DNA of 64,000 nucleotides from Pusillibacter faecalis. GTDB lineage: Bacteria; Bacillota; Clostridia; Oscillospirales; Oscillospiraceae. Shown one piece after another: positions 8,102-16,497 of the stretch; positions within the stretch are counted from its first letter, which is position 1; each line of letters starts with the position of its first letter. The notes beneath the pieces are model-generated. The model had not been told where the DNA came from. It made no database searches and saw only the letters and a program-made list of their open reading frames with translations. The stretch covers positions 1,798,001-1,862,000 of the forward strand of contig NZ_AP023420.1 in assembly GCF_018408705.1 (NCBI RefSeq). Reading direction: 5' to 3'. Position numbers and translations under genes: made by a program.

Positions 8102-9272
8102 ACGCCCGCCTTTCCGTAGGCGACGAGGACAGGGATGGCGGTGAGAACAACGCCATTCAGAACCAAAAGAAATTTCTGGAAAGCTACGCCAGACAGCTAA
8201 ATCTGACGGATATCCGGCATTACATTGACGACGAAAGCGGCAGGTTTTTTTGTCTGTTCCGTCTACTTTTGCATGATAGAGGACATGGAAAACGGCAAAA
8301 TCGACGTGTGCATTATAAAAGACATGACCCGTTGGGGGCGCGACTATCTCCAGACAGGGAACACTATGAAGATTTTCAGACGGAACAACGTGCGCTTTAT
8401 CACGGCATAGATACCGAGAAGCCCGACACGCTGAGGTTTGCGCCCTTTATCAATATCATGTCGGAGTGGTACGCGAAAAAATACTAGCGACAAGGTCAAT
8501 GTTATTAAATTAAGAACCAGGTCATCTGACCTGGTTCTTAATTTTGTGGTTTTAACGCAAAACAGCTATATTTGTATCAAAAAATTTTTGTTTTTTCTAA
8601 TCATTTATGCAAAGAACGCTCAACTTAATGACATTAGTGACAAGGTACAGCGCATCTTTCAGATGAGCGTGTCCGGCTTGGAACCTACTCAAGTCGCCAA
8701 GAAACTGCGCTCCGAGGGTGTGTTGCCTCCAGCGAGTATCTGCAAAGCATCGGTGTGAAATACCCGGTAAAGCCCCCGGCGTTCCCGTACAACTGGCGTT
8801 CCGCCACTGTAGCGGACATCCTCCCGGACACCCATCCCGCCATTATCGACTGGGAAACCTTCGCGCTCACCCGGGACCTCCGCCAACACCACCTGTGAGT
8901 ATGTTCTCCGGGTTTCTCTACTGCGCCGACAGCGGCGGAAAGCTGTAATTACAGTGCAACCAACAACTACAAGCGGGAGCAGGCGTTTTTCTTCTGTTCC
9001 AGTTACCACAAAAATTCAAGCGTGTGTTCCGCACACTATATTCGGGAACACATCGTGGAGCGGCTGGTGCTGGAGGGCCTGCAAAGGCTGCTGTAATATA
9101 TCCAGTGTTACGAAAAACGGTTTGCACAGGAGCAGATGGAGTGGTTCGGCCTGCAAGAGAGGAGGGAACTGTCCACCAGACAGCGGGAGTTGGAGAAGGC
9201 CAAACAGCGAGTAGCGGAGATCGACAGGCTAATCCAGAAAAGTTACAAGGACATGAGCAATGGGCCATCTCG
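8099..9272 (+). pseudogene. Large serine recombinase (Tn4451/TnpX-like), degenerate
   Basis: Recognisable pieces of one large serine recombinase occur in successive frames: YARLSVGDEDRDGG with NQKKFLESYA (start of the resolvase domain), CIIKDMTRWGRDYLQTGN, INIMSEWYAKK, SDKVQRIFQMSVSGLEPTQV (recombinase domain), SIGVKYPVKPPAFPYNWRSA, DTHPAIIDWETF, a zinc-ribbon piece with GFLYCADSGGKL, then SSYHKNSSVCSAHYIREH and a coiled-coil ending in RVAEIDRLIQKSYKDM. Several frameshifts, in-frame stops, an apparent deletion between the VADIL and DTHPAI segments, and a 150-bp insertion make it non-functional. The catalytic-Ser N terminus is incomplete because the gene starts inside the preceding terminator. 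The C terminus is cut at about 9260, where IS66 sequence takes over. Such recombinases move integrative elements in gut Clostridia. Confidence 0.82.
8485..8646. repeat. 150-bp insertion bounded by direct repeats, with a perfect hairpin
   Basis: The 12-mers TAGCGACAAGGT (8485-8496) and TAGTGACAAGGT (8635-8646) are 150 bases apart. Joining them restores the recombinase sequence from EWYAKK to SDKVQRIF apart from one frameshift, so the material between is an insertion. Bases 8507-8544 form a perfect palindrome with 18-base arms and a 2-base centre, ending in TTTT. The rest of the insert is AT-rich and non-coding. Confidence 0.6.
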
Positions 9273-9291
9273 TCCTTCCCGGAGATCAATG

Positions 9292-10892
9292 TGCTTTTGA
9301 GAAAGTCCGGCAAGAGGCTGGAGCATTGGAGGGCAACAACTTTGCAGTCCATGCCATGCCATTGGCAGCCAGGACCGGCGCGTTGGTCAGAAGTCATGTC
9401 TGATAGCGGTAAGGATCAAGGTCATTCGCCTTGGCCGTCTCAATCATGCCGTAGATCACAGCGCTGCTCTGCGCACCGCGCGGCATGTTGGCAAAGAGGA
9501 AGTTCTTCCGCCTAATTACAAAGGGCTTCATGGACCATCCCGTCAGATTGTTGCCCAGCTTCAGATAGCCATCCTCCAGAACGCGGCCCAGATACGACGA
9601 TGGTTCCTTCAGATAATAAAGGGTTTTGCCCAACGCGGATTTCGGAGAGGCCCTGTTTGTTTTGCCCACGCCCATGCAGTGTTTATCACCGGCTTGGACC
9701 GGGCCAGATGCTGCGTATATCGTTCTTCCGGTGGCAATCCGGCCAGTTCCTGCTCAATGGAGAACAGTCTGCGGCAATAGGCCTGTCCCTGCAATGCTGC
9801 GGCGTTGTGCTGGTCCTGCTTCGGCAGGGACTTCACAGCCCCATCAAACTTCCGCCGCAGGTGCGCCCAGCAGCCCACCACGCGAGTAGGCTCCGGCAGG
9901 CACACTGTGGTAGCTAGGATGGCCGTTCGCGTGGAGCCAGCCATGGAAGTCCATGAGGAATTCTGCCGAGTTGCTTGCTTTGCGGTCAGGGCGGTACTCG
10001 TAGGGGATCATCGGTTCTGCTGTATAGCTGCTGGTCCAGTAGAGCCACATATAGCTCTTGGACTGAGCAGACTTTCTCGGCTCTTTCAGCACTTGGAGCG
10101 TTGTCTCGTCCGCATGAAGTACCGCCTCCTTCACAAGCCGTCGGTTCATCTTTACGTAGATCGGCGCCAGCTAATCATCAGAAGCCCGGAGAATCCAATT
10201 GGACATAGTCTGCTGGGAAAGCTGGATGTCGGAACGGTTCAGGCCCTGTTCCTGCTGGTACAGAGGAGATGCCACCACAAACTTCTGTACCATAATATGA
10301 GCAATGATCTCCGGCGAGACATAGCTGCCGGAGATCACTGGCGGGACCTTTTCCGTTTCAGGGGCGGCGTTTCAAACATTTCAATTCTGCATTTCTGGCA
10401 GGCATAGGTGTAATAGACAACTTCACGGATCGTTGCTGTGGCAGGATACAGCACAAGCGTGCACCGGAACTCCTTGCCAATTTGCTCCACCATGGTGCCG
10501 CAGGCTGCACGAACTCGTTCCTCCTCTGGGATGCTGTGCTTCACCGTCTCAACAGCAACACACTCTTGGAGAATCTCATCCAGATCGCTGGAACGCTTCT
10601 GATGCATATGCACAGACACGGCGGTATCTTCAATCGGCTCCTCTTCTATGGGGCGCCATACCTCCGCTTCATTAAAGAGGAGACTGAGCTGTTCAGCGAG
10701 TTCTTTTGTTGCCTGTTCAGAAGATGTACCAAAGAGCGTTTTCTTCACTAGACGCAACTACCCCATGAGATAGTCCAGTTTCTGGTTCAGCTCAGTGTTT
10801 TCGGCTTTGAGCGCGTCATATTCCGCGCGGGAGATGGAGATATGCTCCTCATTTCCCGTGATGCTTTTTTCTAAAATCGTGGTATCTTTCAC
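9292..10892 (-). pseudogene. IS66 transposase TnpC, broken
   Basis: From a GTG at 10892 the frame reads through a leucine-rich start to LNQKLDYLMG, then hits a TAG where the family normally has Gln before LRLVKKTLFGTSSEQ. Downstream pieces in several frames are the zinc-finger and linker region, QQEQGLNRSDIQLSQQTMSN, the catalytic segment beginning LVKEAVLHADETTLQVL, then VVGCWAHLRRKFDGAV and GRVLEDGYLKLGNN. The last recognisable residues, around LLPSNAPASCR, end at 9292. At least three frameshifts and two in-frame stops are needed to join them. The DDE transposase cannot be made as one product. Confidence 0.82.
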
Positions 10893-10907
10893 ACTTTAAT
10901 TATATTG

Positions 10908-10946
10908 CAAAAGCCGTTGGAAAACCAGCATTCCCAACGGCTTTTG
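10908..10946 (-). terminator. Hairpin between tnpB and tnpC
   Basis: A 13-base perfect stem, CAAAAGCCGTTGG with its complement, has a 13-base loop and lies in the short gap between the IS66 genes. It could attenuate transposase expression. It may instead be part of the element's folding; the strand is assigned from the flanking genes. Confidence 0.5.
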
Positions 10947-10970
10947 GGCTAAATGTTTGAATTTTTACAG

Positions 10971-11330
10971 CTACACGACACAGCTTAGTCCCGTTACCTC
11001 TTTGTGAGCTTTTGGCTGCTCAATTTTCGGTCCCCCCATTAGCCACCGGTATTGCTGAGGCGTCAGGGCCCTCACTTCGCTTTCAGAGCGCGACCGCTGG
11101 TATACGCCCTGCTCCAGCCGTTTATACAGCAGAATGAACCCGCCCTTTTCCCAGCACAACCCCTTGATCCGGTCTTTCCGCCGTCCGCAGAACAGAAACA
11201 GCGTGTCCGTGAATGGGTCCAACTGAAACTGCTGTTGGACAATACTGGTCAGCCCATCGATTCCACGCCACAGATCCGTATACCTGCAGGCGATGTACAC
11301 CTTATCTGCCCCGGTGAAATCGTTCAGCAT
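10971..11330 (-). CDS. tnpB: IS66 accessory protein TnpB (Orf2)
   Basis: An intact 119-residue protein with the TnpB hallmarks DKVYIACRYTDLWRGIDGL, FLFCGRRKDRIKGLCWE and GFILLYKRLEQG. TnpB is needed with TnpA and TnpC for IS66 transposition but has no known catalytic activity on its own. It overlaps the end of the tnpA frame by a few bases, the usual coupled arrangement. It is the only complete reading frame left in this element. Confidence 0.9.
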   Translation of the reverse strand: MLNDFTGADKVYIACRYTDLWRGIDGLTSIVQQQFQLDPFTDTLFLFCGRRKDRIKGLCWEKGGFILLYKRLEQGVYQRSRSESEVRALTPQQYRWLMGGPKIEQPKAHKEVTGLSCVV

Positions 11331-11669
11331 ATCCGCAGCAACTCCACCAATGCCCGCAGTAATTCCGGCCCCACTTCCTGGTACAGGTCTATGCTGCCGC
11401 TTCCAACATTGAGTGTTGCGGTACGTTCCGAAACGTTTCGCAGTGGCTGCGGCGCTGGCAGTTCCACAATATACAGTCCCAGAACGTCTCTCGCCGGCTT
11501 TCCTGCGAATACCCGACAGGACCTCTCATTCCCATCGGTAATACATTGTTGGCGTGATGCCCCGTTGGCGACACCACTCCCGCACGGACAGCCCGCTGCT
11601 CCGGCAGTCCTGTATCGCCGATCCCCATTCCTGTACCTTCGCATGGTGCTTCAGTTCATTGCTCGTCAT
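11324..11669 (-). pseudogene. IS66 accessory protein TnpA (Orf1), frameshifted
   Basis: The ATG at 11669 opens a frame with the typical TnpA start (ELKHHAKVQEW, CRSSGLSVREWCRQRGITP, TMYYRWE) that stops at a TGA after about 50 codons. The C-terminal half, with VELPAPQP and ERTATLNVGSGSIDLYQE, continues in another frame down to the tnpB start. One frameshift near 11520 explains this. TnpA normally carries a helix-turn-helix. Confidence 0.75.
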
Positions 11670-11959
11670 CTGGATGCGCCGCCTAAAAGTTAATAGTGGC
11701 GAAACATTTCAAAACGTTCCACCACTATTTTCTCATGTCTATCTATCTGTTACTGTGTTTGACGCTTACAATTCCTCTATCGTTAAATTAAAAAAGAGAG
11801 CGGAAGGCCGACACTTTCTTAAGGAGTGCCGGCCTTGGGCTGTCCTGTCCTTTTTCCGGCTCTGTCGAAAAGCTGTTCGATTTGCCGGGAAGTTGAAATT
11901 TACTGGTTGAGTCTGCCTTCGGAAGTGGCTTCCATGACCATGAAAATAGAGAAAAATAT

Positions 11960-12581
11960 TTGACCACGTTAACCACGTTAAAAAGAGAAACGAAGAAGAG
12001 AGGTGTAAATTATGCGGAACTTTCGGCAGAAATTGATATTCCAAGGACGACCCTGCAAGGATATTTGAACGGTACTTCGCATCCAAGAGCTGACTCCATG
12101 GAAAATCTCACGGATAAATTGAGGATTTCTGTAGCAGAACTGGTTTCCGGTGAAGAGCAATCTGTATCTGCGAGTGATTCTGATTTTAACCAGATCCTCT
12201 CCACCATTCCAGCCATCCACCCCATGGCCCTGCCTGCCGCTTAGCAAGCAGCTTCCCTGCTGAAAATCCTATTCCAACTGTCCGCGGACCTGTATGCTGC
12301 AGAGAACATGGACATTGATACGCCGTGCCAGAACTCGGGCTATCGATACTGGCTCCTTGAAATGTGGGATCCATTCCGCTGTAGACTGTCTTATGGAATT
12401 CTGGTAAAAGAGCGCATGCACGCATGGAAGCTGGTCTACGATTACAATGGTGGTGCCTTTCTCCAGCAACAGGTCTGACATCTTTGGCTTGATTGACTAC
12501 TGCACCAGATTGCAGCTCGCCCCAGAACATCTCTTGGACGTGGTGCAGGACTTCTTGGCTCAGCAGGTACTCACTACTTAA
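11960..12581 (+). pseudogene. XRE-family DNA-binding protein, broken
   Basis: The first 65 residues form an XRE helix-turn-helix (VNYAELSAEIDIPRTTLQGY, then LTDKLRISVAELVSG). After a linker the frame meets TAG at 12242-12244, continues open as QAASLLKILFQLSADLY, and shifts by one base near 12475 into a segment starting DIFGLIDYCTRLQLAPEHLL that ends at TAA 12579-12581. Read together these make a coherent protein of about 205 residues with an N-terminal HTH and a helical C-terminal domain. The start is uncertain: TTG at 11960, or an upstream codon. It lies between the two IS66-like ends and may be a passenger regulator. Confidence 0.6.
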
Positions 12582-12594
12582 TATTTTTGCTTTC

Positions 12595-12621
12595 AGTGGT
12601 GACCGAATTTCGGTCACCACT
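12595..12621. repeat. Perfect palindrome, 13-base arms
   Basis: AGTGGTGACCGAA is followed by one central T and its exact complement. It lies 14 bases after the XRE pseudogene and 33 bases before the second IS66-like end. It could be a transcription terminator for the regulator or part of the IS end structure; there is no strong T-run. Confidence 0.45.
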
Positions 12622-12858
12622 TTCTCTATCCGACGCATGTACTTTACTGCTCCGTTTGACGCTTACCCACATCTAAACCGTAAATCTATTATACGGAGAT
12701 GGCTGGACAAGACTGTCCAGCCATCCTTTCAGGAGCGTGCCTTTTCAACGAAGCTTTTTCTGCTGCAATGAGCGTCAGAGGACGGAGCGCGTATAGGGAG
12801 CTTTTATAAGAACCGTTACTTTGCAGAAGAGGAGTCCCTATCCGGCGTCGGTTCCATG

Positions 12859-13056
12859 TTAGGCACAGACAGGATCAGCACGGCAGATTGTAAGGAACCC
12901 ACCGATAATCATCAGCAGAGCTGCTTCCCCGAGATTGTAAAAGATAGCGATACTATAGGACAGGAGAAAGTTCGCGGCACAAAGTGCCCAAATGCACCAG
13001 CTGCACATCATCAATAGACTGCATTTGCTCTGCAAAAACTTCGAAATGCTTTTCAT
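12859..13056 (-). CDS. Small hydrophobic protein, unrecognised
   Basis: A 65-residue frame from ATG at 13056, preceded by GAGGG at a suitable distance. The sequence is basic for the first 14 residues, then has two hydrophobic stretches (around MMCSWCIWALCAANFLL and GEAALLMIIGGFLTI), so it would be a two-helix membrane peptide. I do not recognise a family. It lies in a region of decayed mobile DNA and may be a remnant. Confidence 0.3.
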   Translation of the reverse strand: MKSISKFLQSKCSLLMMCSWCIWALCAANFLLSYSIAIFYNLGEAALLMIIGGFLTICRADPVCA

Positions 13057-13372
13057 CAAACCCACACCCTCACTTGAGTCAACACATAAGTTGCAAAGAT
13101 ATGACGGTCGATGAGATGCTCGTCTACATCCCGTAGCTTACGAAGTGGAAGGAAAGGCTCCGGAAATGCGGGCAAAATTGCCAAAGGAGCGCATTGAAGA
13201 GTAGTACGGCAGACAGTCAAATATCATCGATTACACCTACACGAACTATGATCTCGCGGAAGTAGAGGCGGACTACCATCATTATTTTTCGTGGTTGAAC
13301 TTAAGGAGAGGAAACGTAGGAGGATGCTTTGCCCGAGTATTCTATGATCTATGAGGTTGCCCAAATGCCATT
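13057..13372 (+). other. Gene-poor stretch with an unrecognised coding remnant
   Basis: Between about 13125 and 13350 the plus strand reads as protein-like sequence, including RAKLPKERIEE, an in-frame TAG at 13202-13204, then NIIDYTYTNYDLAEVEADYH. It has no start and no recognisable family. It is probably the tail of another decayed gene. Confidence 0.3.
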
Positions 13373-14548
13373 TTATAGACACATTTTGTAGATGCTTTTA
13401 ACATCCTGAGGAGTTAAGCTACGCAATCCGGGGATAGTCAAATTGGGAAAGCTCGCGCAAGCATGATGCGCCATTTCCTCAAAAGATTCATCAGAAATAC
13501 CGAGTTCTGTTAAAGTGCTCTGTAGACGCAATATCTGAAAACAGAATTGATTCACTGCCTCTATGCTTTTTTGCGCGCCGACAATCGGATCAAGCTCTAC
13601 ATCAAGCCCAAATACTTTTTTGCCTAACCGGGAAATAGCGGGTGCGGTTTTCTCATCCATGATATATTGGAGCCATCGGGGGGTGATGATGGCTAGGCTG
13701 TGTCCGTGAGTAATGTCATAATAGGCAGACAACTCATGTGCGATAGCATGACAAGCGCCATGATGCATATCACCCAAAATATTACTAAGTGCTAAAGAAG
13801 ATGCCCACATCAGATTGGCTCGTGCTTCGTAATTGTTGGGGTTTTCTACAGCAATAGGTGTAAATTTAGCCGCTGTGCGCATGACGGCTTCTTGAAGTTC
13901 CAGCGTTATCTCAAATGTTGAATCTCCGGCAAAGTAATAGTTATCCAGTACATGATTCAAAATATCAAAGCCGCCGCATGCAGTCTGATATTTTGAAAGA
14001 GAAAAAGAGGCTTCTGGATTTTCAAAAGCTACTTTCGGCAAGAGTCCAGGCCCTCCAAGGCATTTTTTTTCGTTGGTTTCCACATTAGATACCATGGACC
14101 AAGTATTCATTTCAGAACCAGTGGCTGCACTTGTCAGAAGTACAATGATTGGGAGCGCCTTCTCCACGGAGGCACTTACTTTGACAAGTTCCCATACATC
14201 ACTGTATTCAGATACCGCAGTTGCTGCAATTCCCTTAGCTGAGTCAATGACCGACCCACCTCCAACAGCCAGAATAACCTCCACGCCTTTTTCTCTACAG
14301 ATAGCGGTTCCTTTGTTAATCACCGTGTGCCGAGGATTGGCTTGCACTCCCGCCAGCTCTACCCAGGGAAATCCGTTTTCCATCATTAATCTTGTTACTG
14401 CTTCATAGAGACCATTTTTTTTGATGGAGCCACCTCCATAAACAAGGAGTACCATTTTCCCATAGTGTAATAGCTCCTCTGGTAAATGCTTCAGTTGGCT
14501 TTTTCCGAAATAGACCTTGCAGGGATTATAAAAAATAAAATCGTTCAT
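13373..14548 (-). CDS. Iron-containing alcohol dehydrogenase
   Basis: A 391-residue group III alcohol dehydrogenase of the BdhA/YqhD type, which reduces aldehydes to alcohols with NAD(P)H. The nucleotide-binding region shows YGGGSIKKNGLY, AVGGGSVIDSAKG and TSAATGSEMN. The metal ligands fit GGFDILNHVLDNYY (Asp and His) and HGACHAIAHELSAYYDITHGH (two further His). The ATG follows AAGGAAG. The gene is transcribed in the same direction as the upstream catabolic operon but beyond its terminator and about 390 bases away, so it has its own promoter. It may dispose of reducing power or reduce an aldehyde from the same pathway. Confidence 0.9.
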   Translation of the reverse strand: MNDFIFYNPCKVYFGKSQLKHLPEELLHYGKMVLLVYGGGSIKKNGLYEAVTRLMMENGFPWVELAGVQANPRHTVINKGTAICREKGVEVILAVGGGSVIDSAKGIAATAVSEYSDVWELVKVSASVEKALPIIVLLTSAATGSEMNTWSMVSNVETNEKKCLGGPGLLPKVAFENPEASFSLSKYQTACGGFDILNHVLDNYYFAGDSTFEITLELQEAVMRTAAKFTPIAVENPNNYEARANLMWASSLALSNILGDMHHGACHAIAHELSAYYDITHGHSLAIITPRWLQYIMDEKTAPAISRLGKKVFGLDVELDPIVGAQKSIEAVNQFCFQILRLQSTLTELGISDESFEEMAHHACASFPNLTIPGLRSLTPQDVKSIYKMCL

Positions 14549-14935
14549 ATACTTCCTTTCTTATCTTGGAAAGTACTTCGACGCTGGGGACTTCTGTGTC
14601 CGACGGGAGATCCATCTTGAAGAGGATAATCGAATGACGATAGCCCGCATTTTTGCAGAGGTATTAGCCAAATTGTATTCTCATGCACCTTTTTTGAAAA
14701 GCCATATAAGATGTAAAGGCACATAGTACACCGGGAATTTATTGGGACTGATGTCTTACAACATAATTTCCCTAACAAATAACTAGTCCAAATTTTTTTG
14801 GAAAGAGCTGATGCTTTTTATTCGTTTTCTTACCAGTACAAGATGTTAACTGTTGGGGGCTACTATCATAGGTGAATCTAGGAGCACCTATCAAACTCAT
14901 TAGATTTCTGAGGTTCTCCCATCAAATTAGGAGAA
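14549..14935. other. Intergenic region upstream of the alcohol dehydrogenase
   Basis: No coding sequence is supported here. A 77-codon frame on the minus strand has no ribosome binding site and no recognisable motif. The region presumably holds the promoter of the alcohol dehydrogenase, but I see no convincing -35/-10 pair. Confidence 0.4.
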
Positions 14936-14965
14936 AAGCGGAGGCGGGACCATCCGCCTCCGCTT
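14936..14965 (-). terminator. Terminator of the catabolic operon
   Basis: A 12-base perfect stem, AAGCGGAGGCGG with its complement, has a 6-base loop and is followed on the minus strand by a short T-tract. It lies 26 bases after the hydroxyacid dehydrogenase stop codon. Confidence 0.8.
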
Positions 14966-14991
14966 CTGCCAGAAACACACGTGGAGATGCT

Positions 14992-15957
14992 CTAGGTGCC
15001 CGAAGGTCTGACAACAAAGCGAACCTTGTCAAAATTCCCCGCAAAAAACTCCACAACATTATTAGATGCCGTCCGGTTGGCCTCATCCAAAGCAGTCTCT
15101 GAATAGAACGCGGCATGGGGGGTGAAGATGACATTCGGCGCGGAGAAGATTTCCTCCTGGAAGGTGGGAGTCTCCGAGTCAATCACGTCCAGCGCCGCCC
15201 GGCTGATCTTCCCCTCGCAAAGCGCCTCATAGAGCGCGTGCTCGTCAACCGTCAGCCCGCGGGAGGTATTCACAAACACCGGCGCTTTCTGGAACAGATC
15301 AAAAACGCTTTTGTTCACCATCTCCTTTGTGCTTTTGTTGAGGGGAACGTGACTCAAAACCGCATCCGCCCTTGCACAAAGCTCCTCCATGGACACCAGT
15401 TCAATTCCCACCTCTCGGGCAGTCTCCTTGGAAAGAAACGGATCATAGCCAATAACATACATTCCATATCCATGTGCCATTCTTGCAACACGGCGGGGAA
15501 TTTGTCCGCAGCCGATCAGGCCCAGCGTCAGGCCTTTGATCCGCTGAAGCTTGGGAGCCTTAGACCAGTCCCAAATTCCATCCGCAACATCCATAGCATA
15601 TCCCACGATATTGCGAAGCAGTGCGGAGATCAGCGCCATTCCATGCTCAGCAACCTCATCGAAGCAATAGTCCGGACTGTTGGTGACAGCAACGCCTGCG
15701 GCCTTGGCCGCTTCCACGTCGATATTATCAACGCCCATTGCATAGTTGCTCACGATCTTGAGATTGGGCAGCGCGCGAAAGACACGCTCAGTAAACTGCC
15801 CATATTCGGCAATTGCGGCGTCGGCATCCTTGAGCGCAGCAATCACGTCGGCTTCATCGTGGACTTGCATCACAGCAACTTCGAATCCAGAATTTACCAG
15901 GATTCCAACTTCTGTGCTGCAATCCTCATGACTGTGATCAACAATAACAACCTTCAT
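14992..15957 (-). CDS. D-2-hydroxyacid dehydrogenase, NAD-dependent
   Basis: A 321-residue member of the D-isomer-specific 2-hydroxyacid dehydrogenase family (PGDH/CtBP type), interconverting 2-oxoacids and D-2-hydroxyacids. Motifs are NYAMGVDNID, the Rossmann signature GLIGCGQIPRRVA, NTSRG with the substrate-binding Arg, DVIDSETPT with the Glu of the relay, and FTPHAAFYS with the catalytic His. The length lacks the ACT domain of serine-pathway PGDH, so a biosynthetic serine role is unlikely. It is the last gene of the operon, 12 bases after the oxidoreductase gamma subunit. In this context it may make the 2-oxoacid substrate of that enzyme from a 2-hydroxyacid. Confidence 0.88.
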   Translation of the reverse strand: MKVVIVDHSHEDCSTEVGILVNSGFEVAVMQVHDEADVIAALKDADAAIAEYGQFTERVFRALPNLKIVSNYAMGVDNIDVEAAKAAGVAVTNSPDYCFDEVAEHGMALISALLRNIVGYAMDVADGIWDWSKAPKLQRIKGLTLGLIGCGQIPRRVARMAHGYGMYVIGYDPFLSKETAREVGIELVSMEELCARADAVLSHVPLNKSTKEMVNKSVFDLFQKAPVFVNTSRGLTVDEHALYEALCEGKISRAALDVIDSETPTFQEEIFSAPNVIFTPHAAFYSETALDEANRTASNNVVEFFAGNFDKVRFVVRPSGT

Positions 15958-15969
15958 GGCGTTCCATCC

Positions 15970-16497
15970 TCACGCTTCATATTCGTAACCCGTTTTCAGG
16001 GCCTGCAGGTTCAGAGGGATTAGCTTAGCCTTGCTGGCAAAGGTTTCTTTGACGAGTTCTTCCACGGAAGCATAGGGAATAAAGTCCAGACACTTCAGCA
16101 CAAAGCCCAGTGCAATCATGTTGGCCACCTTGGCATTTCCCAGTTCCATGGCCTTTTCGATGAACGGCACGGTTTTGATATTCCTGCAGGAGCAATCGGG
16201 GACAGTGCTCACCTGCGCATTGAGAATCAGAACGCCCTGAGATCCGGCAAGGTGCTGGTAGTCCTGTAAGGATGCCTCGTCCATAATCAGCATGACGTCC
16301 GCCTCGGAAACCACCTGGCATTCAATTCCCGTGGAAATCACAATGTTGCACATGGTCCGCCCACCGCGCTTTTCAGCGCCATACACCGGTGAAAAAGTGA
16401 CGTTATAGCCAGCCTTGATGGCCGCGGCGCAGAGGATCTCTCCCAGATTCATAATGCCCTGTCCACCAATACCGGAGAATAAGAGCTCCTTTTTCAT
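15970..16497 (-). CDS. 2-oxoacid:ferredoxin oxidoreductase, gamma subunit
   Basis: A 175-residue POR/KOR gamma-domain protein with the opening FSGIGGQGIMNLGEIL and the GAEKRGGRTMCNIVIS block typical of the CoA-binding gamma subunit. Together with the alpha, beta and ferredoxin-like subunits encoded just upstream it forms a four-subunit enzyme that decarboxylates a 2-oxoacid to acyl-CoA and CO2 while reducing ferredoxin. Its ATG overlaps the TGA of the beta gene as ATGA. Confidence 0.92.
   Translation of the reverse strand: MKKELLFSGIGGQGIMNLGEILCAAAIKAGYNVTFSPVYGAEKRGGRTMCNIVISTGIECQVVSEADVMLIMDEASLQDYQHLAGSQGVLILNAQVSTVPDCSCRNIKTVPFIEKAMELGNAKVANMIALGFVLKCLDFIPYASVEELVKETFASKAKLIPLNLQALKTGYEYEA

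Larger units (their letters stand above)
9292..11769 (-). mobile_element. IS66-family insertion sequence, degenerate
   Basis: The three-gene IS66 layout reads on the minus strand in the order tnpA, tnpB, tnpC. The end upstream of tnpA is marked by GTTTGACGCTTAC at 11757-11769, which reads GTAAGCGTCAAAC into the element. No matching inverted copy is visible near 9.26-9.29 kb, so the opposite end is lost or diverged. TnpA and TnpC are broken and TnpB is intact, so the copy is not self-mobile. It follows directly on the truncated recombinase. Confidence 0.82.
11757..12666. repeat. Two directly repeated IS66-type end sequences
   Basis: GTTTGACGCTTAC occurs at 11757-11769 and again, same orientation, at 12654-12666. 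Both are preceded by T/C-rich sequence and, 35 to 60 bases upstream, by a hairpin containing AGTGG and CCACT. The first is the outer end of the IS66 copy. The second implies another, mostly lost, IS66-type element whose end lies to the right of the XRE pseudogene. Confidence 0.6.

Noticed and set aside
12186..12638. A 150-codon minus-strand frame next to the IS66 element
   Set aside because: The plus strand reads as an XRE protein with a coherent C-terminal domain across the same bases; the minus frame has no family resemblance.
14545..14778. A 77-codon minus-strand frame upstream of the alcohol dehydrogenase
   Set aside because: No ribosome binding site, cysteine/serine-rich composition without pattern, and it runs into the leader of the next gene.
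14992..15957. Assignment of the hydroxyacid dehydrogenase as serine-pathway SerA
   Set aside because: The protein lacks the C-terminal ACT domain and sits in a catabolic operon with no serine genes.
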